In this document: in pieces, positions 17,018 to 24,114 of the stretch
Layout: each line of letters opens with the position of its first letter
Position numbering within the stretch: the stretch's first letter is position 1
Origin: Chitinophaga varians
GTDB taxonomy: Bacteria; Bacteroidota; Bacteroidia; Chitinophagales; Chitinophagaceae
Length of the DNA: 64,000 nt
NCBI RefSeq assembly: GCF_012641275.1
Contig: NZ_JABAIA010000004.1
Location: 62,001-126,000 of the forward strand
Direction: 5' to 3'
Notes under the pieces: model-generated
The model's database searches: none
Seen by the model: the letters and a program-made list of their open reading frames with translations, nothing else
What the model was told of the DNA's origin: nothing
Position numbers and translations under genes: made by a program

Positions 17018-17779
17018 GTGGTGAAGTATGCCCGTTCGAAGTGGTATTACAGATCAAAGCGGAAGAGCGATTTGCCGGTCCGACAGCGTATCAGGGAGAT
17101 TGCTGCAGCCAGGGTAAGATATGGGTATAAGCGGATTCATATACTGCTGCGTAGAGAAGGCTGGAAAGATAATCGTAAGCGCGTACATCGTATCTACAAG
17201 GAAGAGGGGCTTAATCTCAGAAGTAAGCGTCCACGTAGAAGTAAAGCAGCAGCACATCGGTTGGAACGGCCTGGCTTAACTGGAATATACCAGTGCTGTT
17301 CGATGGATTTTGTGGCAGATCAGCTGTTTGACGGACGGAAATTCAGGACCTTAACTTTAGTGGATAATTTTAGTCGCGAATGCCTGACAATCGGGGTTGG
17401 GCAATCAATAAAAGGTATCGATGTGGTGAAAATTCTGGAAGATTTAAAACGTCAAAAAAATATCATTCCCCGGCGAATCCAGGTTGATAATGGGAGTGAA
17501 TTTATCAGCAAGGATTTTGACAAATGGGCTTATGAAAATAACGTAACTTTGGATTTCTCCCGACCCGGAAAGCCCACCGATAATGCTTTTATCGAATCGT
17601 TCAATGGTAGCTTCCGGGATGAATGTCTGAATGTGAACTGGTTCTTATCCCTTGAGGATGCCCAGGAGAAAATCGAACATTGGCGCTGGGAGTATAACAA
17701 TTTTCGCCCCCACAGTTCGCTTAATAATCTAACGCCGAACGAGGTCGTTGAAAGACATAAAAACGCCCAAAATCTCTAA
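17018..17779 (+). CDS. IS3-family transposase OrfB (DDE integrase domain)
   Basis: The frame is intact for 253 residues from a GTG at 17018 and continues open upstream to the A8 slippery run at 16928-16935, the position at which OrfAB would be formed. The rve/DDE catalytic core is visible: D in [11 protein letters not shown] in VDNGSEF and E in FIESFNG, with exactly 35 residues between the last two, as in IS3-family transposases. Because orfA carries a nonsense codon, the fusion transposase is probably not made and the element is likely immobile unless helped in trans. Confidence 0.85.
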   Translation: MVKYARSKWYYRSKRKSDLPVRQRIREIAAARVRYGYKRIHILLRREGWKDNRKRVHRIYKEEGLNLRSKRPRRSKAAAHRLERPGLTGIYQCCSMDFVADQLFDGRKFRTLTLVDNFSRECLTIGVGQSIKGIDVVKILEDLKRQKNIIPRRIQVDNGSEFISKDFDKWAYENNVTLDFSRPGKPTDNAFIESFNGSFRDECLNVNWFLSLEDAQEKIEHWRWEYNNFRPHSSLNNLTPNEVVERHKNAQNL

Positions 17780-17783
17780 TTTA

Positions 17784-17804
17784 CCGTGTACAGGATTGGG
17801 GACA
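17784..17804 (+). repeat. right terminus of the IS3 element
   Basis: The sequence CCGTGTACAGGATTGGGGACA begins 4 bases after the OrfB stop. Read outward-in it starts TGTCCCCAATCC, typical of IS3 ends. The base after it is the first of an interrupted IS256 transposase gene, so the junction is exact. Confidence 0.65.
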
Positions 17805-17958
17805 AGCTAACTTTCAACTCACCATCCAGGGCGCCTTCAAGAAACTCCTTTAGCAACGGCGTTAGCACGCCGTCCTTGCCTAAAAGCGTATCTCCGTTCT
17901 TCAAACGGCTCGCCGCTTGCTTCTTGAAGGCTTCGAAATCAAAGTTTTGCTTTTCCAT
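17805..17958 (-). pseudogene. IS256-family transposase, N-terminal fragment
   Basis: About 51 codons survive, starting at ATG 17958 with MEKQNFDFEAFKKQAASRL and containing LLGKDGVLTPLLKEFLE, the hallmark N-terminus of mutator-type (IS256) transposases in Bacteroidota. The frame then runs directly into the IS3 terminus. The rest of the roughly 400-residue transposase is missing: the space left of the IS3 holds only noncoding sequence and a terminal-repeat-like end. The IS3 insertion was therefore accompanied or followed by deletion of most of the older element. Confidence 0.85.
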
Positions 17959-17988
17959 ATTGTCAGTTTAAAGTTAAAAAACTTTTTA

Positions 17989-18010
17989 CTGACACACTTT
18001 ATGTAATAGT
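17989..18010 (-). repeat. IS256-type terminal inverted repeat, transposase-proximal end
   Basis: Read on the minus strand the end is ACTATTACATAAAGTG followed by TGTCAG, 30 bases before the transposase start. It agrees with the left end at 16547-16568 in about 16 of 22 positions. The outer boundary is inferred from that comparison. Confidence 0.5.
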
Positions 18011-18071
18011 CTCCTAGATGGGGTACTTACATAGAAGGTCAGAGTAACTAAATCTGATTTAGATGGATTTA

Positions 18072-18971
18072 CTAAAAATCTAATCTTGGTTGGTTATTCC
18101 TTGGTATGTGATTGATTATTTTTGTTATTGTGTAACTCTTGATGATATAAACATCAACCGAACTATCGTATTCTTGGGTAATTTCGATTTCTGCTTCTAA
18201 CTTATCTCCCTTTGCAAATTGTTCACCACTATCTATCATTTTCGTAAACTCTTCATCTTTAATTTTGGCTGATATTTTATGTCCTTCATAATAAAATATC
18301 CATTTGATGCGATGGTCAAAGGATAATGTTTCGATATTTAGAATTCCTTGTTTTGTAATGGTCCTAAGATTGTGAGCCTTTGCAATGTCTTCCTTCTCAG
18401 TGATTGCAGGAAATGATTTTTTTGGAATATTTACCAACGTTTGTCCCGAGCTGTCTTGGAGTTCAAAATTTGTAATCCGATTATCTTTTTGAATTGACTC
18501 AATACTTTTTACAGCATAGGTATTGATCTCATTATTTCCAATATATATGTTATATACCCTATTGTCAACAATCATTGTTTCTCCTGAATCATTCTTTACA
18601 ATTACCTCATTTTGTTCTTTTTCTATTGCCTCAGGTTTATCTCCTTTTAAAAACAGCATTAAACCATAAATTCCGCCAACGATTGCAATAATATTTGCAG
18701 TTGTTGAAATATTATCGTTAGTGAATACAGTTCTTCTTAAATTCTGTAGGAATGCCCTAATTCTAAGATGAACAATGAAGCTACCATTTTCTATCGAACT
18801 TATTTCAATTTGAATAACTTTTCCTGTATACAGTTCACTGTTAATTCCTTGTATGACATTGGCAATATTTATTATACTATTTGCTAAAGCTGAGATTTCT
18901 ATTTCATTTGTTCCATAGTATTTGATTATCAAATCATTAGATGATTCTTGTGTGCTGGCAAGTAAAAGCAT
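18072..18971 (-). CDS. uncharacterised membrane-anchored protein, last gene of the defence island
   Basis: This 299-residue protein has an N-terminal soluble part (residues 12-85) containing an acidic EIEISALANSII block and IEISSIENGSFIVHL. A single hydrophobic helix follows at about 92-109, then a C-terminal soluble part. The N-terminal pattern (a helical region before a GSF-hydrophobic strand) is reminiscent of uncharacterised phage- and island-associated proteins, but I cannot name a family with confidence. It lies 3' of the restriction genes on the same strand, separated from res by 497 bases, and is strongly AT-rich. A defence role is inference by association. Confidence 0.6.
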   Translation of the reverse strand: MLLLASTQESSNDLIIKYYGTNEIEISALANSIINIANVIQGINSELYTGKVIQIEISSIENGSFIVHLRIRAFLQNLRRTVFTNDNISTTANIIAIVGGIYGLMLFLKGDKPEAIEKEQNEVIVKNDSGETMIVDNRVYNIYIGNNEINTYAVKSIESIQKDNRITNFELQDSSGQTLVNIPKKSFPAITEKEDIAKAHNLRTITKQGILNIETLSFDHRIKWIFYYEGHKISAKIKDEEFTKMIDSGEQFAKGDKLEAEIEITQEYDSSVDVYIIKSYTITKIINHIPRNNQPRLDF

Positions 18972-19468
18972 TTTTTAAGTTTGTAGGGTACAATTAATAA
19001 AAATTCAGATTATTTGTTTCAAATTTTGAGGCCTTTTCGGAGAAAATACCCAATGCTAGAGAAATTGCAACTTCATGGATAATTAATTTATTATAGTTTT
19101 TCTTTCAATCCTACTGAGGTCAATTGCCTATATGTGGCTTTTTACAATATGCATGTTAAATATTTCTGTTTACAAACATATGAATAATTTATGAGGTTGT
19201 GCTAGGTGTAATTTGCGTAGAATTCCGTGTAAATTACAATCCAATTAAGTAGAGTACTCCGATGATTATTTTTTTTCCAAAAAATGTGAGGTGACCTCAA
19301 TGAATAGGAACCTTAGTTAAAAACGTTACTGTTTGAGGGTAGCTTTCAGCCTGATTTTTCTTTTGGGTCGGGAGTGTAAAATAAACTGTGGCAAAAGCTA
19401 CTTTTTGCCCTTGACACAGCTTGTTTACCGTCTAGTTACATGCTTTTTAAATTCCTGAATATATATTA
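18972..19468. other. AT-rich intergenic region with a solo IS end
   Basis: No convincing gene is seen in these 497 bases between res and the 18072 gene. The notable content is a second copy of the IS256-type end AGTGTAAAATAAACTGTG at 19373-19390. A roughly inverted version (TGACACAGCTTGTTTACC, 19412-19429) lies just beyond it, so the two face each other across about 20 bases. The rest probably holds the promoter of the 18072 gene and the untranslated end of res. Confidence 0.5.
19373..19390 (+). repeat. second copy of the IS256-type 18-base end
   Basis: It is identical over 18 bases to 16547-16564 and in the same orientation, followed by GCA instead of TCA. No transposase remnant is next to it, so it is a solitary IS end or the footprint of a deleted copy. 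Confidence 0.55.
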
Positions 19469-22105
19469 TTAATATTTCAGTCGTATTCCAGCACTTGCAT
19501 CGCTAGCCTTAATAATTTTATATACCATGCCGCTTGCTCCTGCTATTTGGGTGGCATATTCTGACTTAGCTTTAACCACTGCATCTTCAATTTTATTGTC
19601 ACCTTTAACTTCCAGGATAACATATCCGTCTCCTGCTTCCTCTTTCAGTTTCAGTAGGAAGTCAGGATAGTAACTTCTTACTGTATGAGATTCTGGATCA
19701 ATATAGTTGACAACAAAGTCAGATTGCCCATGTGTGAACATACCTGTGAACCACACCTTTTCGATTCGTTCATCTTGCAACAGTGTCCAAAACATCTTGC
19801 TTTCGGGGTTGCTGTCGAAACAATACTTGTCTACATGGAAGGACCGTTCGGCAAATGGAGCATATCTCTCTGAGTCAAGACTTGCAATAAGTTCCTGTCT
19901 CGCCTTTACCTTGTAGCAATCACCGTCTTTAGGTTCCTTAATCAGTTCGATTTCCATATCCTCTTCATCGGTATATTCTTTAATGGTGTAAAGTGTTCCA
20001 AAAAGTCGAGGTATGATCCAGTCGTGAAGTACTTCATTAAATTCGTTAACTTTTGCGATCACCTGATCAAGACCATCTACGGAATCTACGAGGAGTTCTC
20101 TAATTCTGATTGGAGATTCGTTAAGGTACCTTGAAATCTCCGCAATAAGCATGATCTCTGAATATTGTCTTTTGTCCTTTATATGGGAAAAATCTACCTC
20201 CTGACCAATTTTTTTAGACAAATCAGTAATGTTTCGCTGGGAACGAAATATTTTATACTTTTCAGTATCGAAGGATGCTAGTTCGAGATCTACAGAACCT
20301 CCAATTTTTTTAGGGACCAGTTGATGGAGTTTATTAATTCTCTTAAGCTTTACCTTCACAGGCGGAGGAACCAGTCTGACTTCCATAATTTCAGAGTTAT
20401 CTCCGGCTTCATTGAGATCATCTACTGACAACTTGAAATTTTCTTCCAATTCTTCATTAAGGATACGTACGTTCTCGTCGGATAGAAATACCATTCCAGT
20501 CTCCTGAACATCGCCAATTTGTCGCAGACAACGCATTGCGGCTTGAAGCACAAATATCTTGGATTTAGGTTCTCTATTCAGTGCGACTCCGAAGAGCGAC
20601 CGACAATTCCAGCCTTCTTTCCCTTTGTTAACCAATAAAATAAATTGCTTTTCGGAGGTTGGAGTATCCAAATTCTTAAACTCACGTAGATCATCATTAC
20701 TAGTCAGTTTGGCATCACCTACATTAACAAGGATGCTCGAAAGAGGAATTCCTAGTTCACTTAACACATCCTCAACAGCAGGCCGTAACTCTTTATCAAG
20801 TTCCTCAATAGAAGAGGCAAAAAAAGCTATCTTGGGTAAGCAGCCCTCATAGCGCTTCCTATTGTAACTACTCCAAAATTCTACTATGGCTGTACGAACA
20901 AATGCCTTGGCTTGTGTTTTAACATTGGTAAAGCCGCTGATATTGACCTTTTTCAGGTATCGGTTATTGATTGCCTCTTTTAGCCCATAAGCATACACAA
21001 CCTCTGGTAACAAGCGGCTGCCAACATAAGGTGTTCCTGTGTAGTTGTAACAACCTACTACTCTCGTACCGGCTTCTTTCAGGTTTTCCGCCAGTTCATT
21101 GATAGTTACTCTCAGACTTGTTGAAGATTTCTTCAGCCCAAAGTCAATTGCCAATTGGTTTCCGAAGACATGATGTGCTTCATCTACATAAATTCCAAGC
21201 TGTTTAAGCTTGGTAAGTTTGGCAAATCGCTGATTCGTGATTAGATCCTGGTCTGTGTCTATCTCAAATCCATAGAGATCTTCAAAGTCTTTATTAAGGC
21301 TTTTAGCTTTATAGCTAGTGTTAAAATCCTCAAAAAGGAGCTGGGAAGCACTCTTAGTCTTGTGTTGCTTTTTCAGTATGATCTTCTGCGAGTTGGAAAT
21401 TATAACATTATACTTGGAATTTTCAATTGTATTGAGAGCGTCTCCACTTTCGTCCAGGAAATAAAATTTCAAATTCGCTTCTAGCCAATTAATATATTCT
21501 GGAGGAACTACCTTAGATTTGTCAAAAACTTGGATCTCTTTTAAAGACTGAAGTACTGTTTTGTCAGGAGCGAAAACCAGCGCATTATGGCAATACCGTT
21601 CTGATTTAGGATATTTGTTCGCAAGCAAGAATTCATAAAATATGGAAGTGGCCATAAGTACGGTCTTACCTAGGCCCATTGTAAGAGCAAAAATGAAGTT
21701 AGGATATATTTGTTCAAACTTCTTTATTTGCTCAAAGACGGCTTTAAAAGCTTTCTTTTCGTCCGAGTCTTTTGTTTCCACTGGGCCAAATAAAGAGGTT
21801 TGCCCTGAGCTTGAAATTCCAGTGTCCGACCTGTTATTGAATTTGCCGGATTTGTCAAACCATTCCTGAAAAATTTCATGTAGGTGCTTGTTTTCGCAGA
21901 ACTCTTTTAAGAAAACATAGATTTCCAGTGCTTCAAATTGTGGCCTACGTAAAAATGAAGTTTTGTTATCCGGATCATTAAAACTAATAAACTTTCGGGT
22001 TAGTGTGTTATAGGAAGTCAGTATCTTTTTGCGCTCCTGGTTATAAAAAGCCCTCAGGTACACATAAAAAGGAAACTCAATTTCGTTTTGTTGTTGTTTT
22101 ACCAT
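19469..22105 (-). CDS. type III restriction enzyme, Res subunit
   Basis: This 878-residue SF2 translocase-nuclease has helicase motif I TMGLGKT at 142-148 and the DEAH box (VDEAHHVFG) at 308-311. Later helicase motifs include NKGKEGWNC and a QAAMRCLRQ block. The C-terminal endonuclease domain carries the PD-(D/E)XK signature PD 814-815 and E832-V-K834. In type III systems Res and Mod form a complex that hydrolyses ATP after meeting unmethylated asymmetric sites and cleaves downstream. The length is slightly below the usual 900-1000. It starts 26 bases after mod and is surely in the same operon. Confidence 0.9.
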   Translation of the reverse strand: MVKQQQNEIEFPFYVYLRAFYNQERKKILTSYNTLTRKFISFNDPDNKTSFLRRPQFEALEIYVFLKEFCENKHLHEIFQEWFDKSGKFNNRSDTGISSSGQTSLFGPVETKDSDEKKAFKAVFEQIKKFEQIYPNFIFALTMGLGKTVLMATSIFYEFLLANKYPKSERYCHNALVFAPDKTVLQSLKEIQVFDKSKVVPPEYINWLEANLKFYFLDESGDALNTIENSKYNVIISNSQKIILKKQHKTKSASQLLFEDFNTSYKAKSLNKDFEDLYGFEIDTDQDLITNQRFAKLTKLKQLGIYVDEAHHVFGNQLAIDFGLKKSSTSLRVTINELAENLKEAGTRVVGCYNYTGTPYVGSRLLPEVVYAYGLKEAINNRYLKKVNISGFTNVKTQAKAFVRTAIVEFWSSYNRKRYEGCLPKIAFFASSIEELDKELRPAVEDVLSELGIPLSSILVNVGDAKLTSNDDLREFKNLDTPTSEKQFILLVNKGKEGWNCRSLFGVALNREPKSKIFVLQAAMRCLRQIGDVQETGMVFLSDENVRILNEELEENFKLSVDDLNEAGDNSEIMEVRLVPPPVKVKLKRINKLHQLVPKKIGGSVDLELASFDTEKYKIFRSQRNITDLSKKIGQEVDFSHIKDKRQYSEIMLIAEISRYLNESPIRIRELLVDSVDGLDQVIAKVNEFNEVLHDWIIPRLFGTLYTIKEYTDEEDMEIELIKEPKDGDCYKVKARQELIASLDSERYAPFAERSFHVDKYCFDSNPESKMFWTLLQDERIEKVWFTGMFTHGQSDFVVNYIDPESHTVRSYYPDFLLKLKEEAGDGYVILEVKGDNKIEDAVVKAKSEYATQIAGASGMVYKIIKASDASAGIRLKY

Positions 22106-22131
22106 GATTTTCTAAATATCGTTCCACTAGA

Positions 22132-24111
22132 TTAATTAACCAACTCCATTTCAAAGGATTCACTAAGCAAGTCCGTGATCCGGATTTTTATAGTTCCTGC
22201 ATTTTGGGGGACTGGATATTTGCCAGCAACCAGTTCTTCCTTTGATGGAATATCGATTACTTGGGGCTCAAAAACAGCTCCGTCGAAATTGAAATCAATC
22301 ATGATTGATTCGGTTAGTTCTTTCCAGTCTTCAACATGCTCTTTCATTAGCGATAGTTTTTGGAGTAGATTCATCGGGTAGAACTGTTCAATTGTAAGTG
22401 ATTCAGAATCAATGCTAATTTTAGCCTCGGAATCACGTTTAAACTCTAAATTCGATTTGTCGCGGAGGATATCAACTACCTCGATGTCTAATTTATAAGG
22501 CATTTGTTTTTGCAAAGCGGCGGCGAGGTCCGCCTCATGTCCCATACATACGAGTAATAAATATTCAACAGCCCTTCCAGGGTTTTCCGTATTTCGCTTC
22601 TCAAACACTTTATAGTCAAATCCTGTGATTAATTCATTAAGGTCGGCTCTTGTTGCTATCCGGTTAACTGGCATAATTTTAACCATCCGGCCATCCTTTT
22701 CACCATCATAAAGTGCATTATTCGGCAGAGGCTGGATCTCTAAGGCCTTTATTAAAAGTTCTTTTGCTTGTACCGGATTTCGGAATACATCATAGTGATT
22801 TACATTGTATACTTGGAATCCTGTGTAAATAGTGCTGATACTTTTTTCATTTTCCTCCTCTTCAATTTGCTCATCAGTATCCATATCAAGTGAAGGTTCC
22901 GCAATCACTTGATTCAATGATACTGAATGATGGATAAGCCGCTTAGTCGTAGTTTGAATGGCTCCCAGGTTTATGTCAGCTCCAATAAATTTTCGACCTA
23001 ATTCCATTGCTGCAACTTGTGTTGTACCAGAACCCATAAAACAGTCAAAAACAAGATCTCCTGGTTCTGTTGACGCCAAAATAATACGCTTAAGCAAGTC
23101 GATTGGCTTTTGTGTTGGGTAGCCAACGCGTTCTTGAGCCTGGGAGTTAATCAGTGAAATATCGTCCCATATGTTTCCTATTGGATTTCCTTTATCATCT
23201 TCTGGTCGTAACTTTCGGAATGGCACATCGTTAGAAGACCAGCCGAGGTTTCCTTCAGCATCTATCTTTTTCAGCGTCTCCTTTTTAACCCTCCAACCAG
23301 AGGCCGGAGGAGTGTAGCCTTTATATTCATAAACAAGGTTCGGACGTTCACCCATTGAGAGAGAACGAATAATTGGACCATCATAGAATTTTCCTTTATC
23401 ATCTATACGGTGGTACTTTTCGGCAATTTCCTCCTCATTGAGCGGCCGCCTGATTCTGTCTAATCGAAGGCTTGCCAGTGCGCTTTTTGAATAAAGCAAA
23501 ATCGTATCTGTGAAGGTACTAAAGCGAGAAGCTGCATGCTGAGATCCTTTAGGATTCGTGGAGCGCACCCAAATAATCTCGTTTCTAAAATTTTCTGAGC
23601 CAAAGATCTCATCCAATATTAGACGCAGGTAGTGACTTTTATGCCAGTCGCAATGGAGGAAAATATGACCTTTGTCTGAAAGTAGTTCTTTCAACAAAAT
23701 CACTCGCTCGTACATAAACTGTAAATACTCGTCATTATTCCAGATATCAGAATATTGTTTTTCCTCAAATGCTGTAGCATTATTTTGAGCTTGGACTCCT
23801 TTTAGCCGAATCGTCTTCTTATAATCAGCTTTGCTGTCAAAAGGAGGGTCAATATAAATTAGATCCACTTGCCCGCGATACTGCTTGAGCAAATGTGCCA
23901 TAACCTGAAGATTATCTCCCCAAAAAATCTTATTGATCCAACCATTAATTTCCTGTCCATGTTGCTCTTTGAGTTGTGCCGGAAAATACGGTGTTGCTGT
24001 GAATGGCCGCTTTCCTTTCCAGTGCAGCATTGGATAGCCTTTTATAGGCTCGAATTTGTAATTTTCAACAGAGTCGATTGATTCTTCGATCTTTAATCCC
24101 AGTTTTTCCAT
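22132..24111 (-). CDS. type III DNA methyltransferase, Mod subunit
   Basis: This 659-residue N6-adenine methyltransferase is of the beta group: the catalytic DPPF motif (residues 88-91) comes before the SAM-binding FMGSGT motif (358-363). The region between them contains the target-recognition part (about 180-300). Mod sets the specificity for both methylation and restriction; the recognition sequence cannot be predicted from the protein. The ATG at 24109-24111 lies only 3 bases after the stop codon of the helicase-nuclease gene, so translation is probably coupled to it. Res follows. I see no phase-variable repeat in the gene. Confidence 0.92.
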   Translation of the reverse strand: MEKLGLKIEESIDSVENYKFEPIKGYPMLHWKGKRPFTATPYFPAQLKEQHGQEINGWINKIFWGDNLQVMAHLLKQYRGQVDLIYIDPPFDSKADYKKTIRLKGVQAQNNATAFEEKQYSDIWNNDEYLQFMYERVILLKELLSDKGHIFLHCDWHKSHYLRLILDEIFGSENFRNEIIWVRSTNPKGSQHAASRFSTFTDTILLYSKSALASLRLDRIRRPLNEEEIAEKYHRIDDKGKFYDGPIIRSLSMGERPNLVYEYKGYTPPASGWRVKKETLKKIDAEGNLGWSSNDVPFRKLRPEDDKGNPIGNIWDDISLINSQAQERVGYPTQKPIDLLKRIILASTEPGDLVFDCFMGSGTTQVAAMELGRKFIGADINLGAIQTTTKRLIHHSVSLNQVIAEPSLDMDTDEQIEEEENEKSISTIYTGFQVYNVNHYDVFRNPVQAKELLIKALEIQPLPNNALYDGEKDGRMVKIMPVNRIATRADLNELITGFDYKVFEKRNTENPGRAVEYLLLVCMGHEADLAAALQKQMPYKLDIEVVDILRDKSNLEFKRDSEAKISIDSESLTIEQFYPMNLLQKLSLMKEHVEDWKELTESIMIDFNFDGAVFEPQVIDIPSKEELVAGKYPVPQNAGTIKIRITDLLSESFEMELVN

Positions 24112-24114
24112 AAA

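Larger units (their letters stand above)
16570..17804 (+). mobile_element. IS3-family insertion sequence, probably inactive
   Basis: The element has the IS3 layout: orfA (16677) and orfB (to 17779) in the -1 frame, linked by a run of eight A (16928-16935). The right end is well supported by an IS3-like terminus at 17784-17804 ending GGGGACA, directly abutting IS256 coding sequence. The left end could not be placed, since no good inverted copy of that terminus is visible before orfA, so the stated left coordinate is approximate. A TGA inside orfA should abolish OrfAB. Confidence 0.7.
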
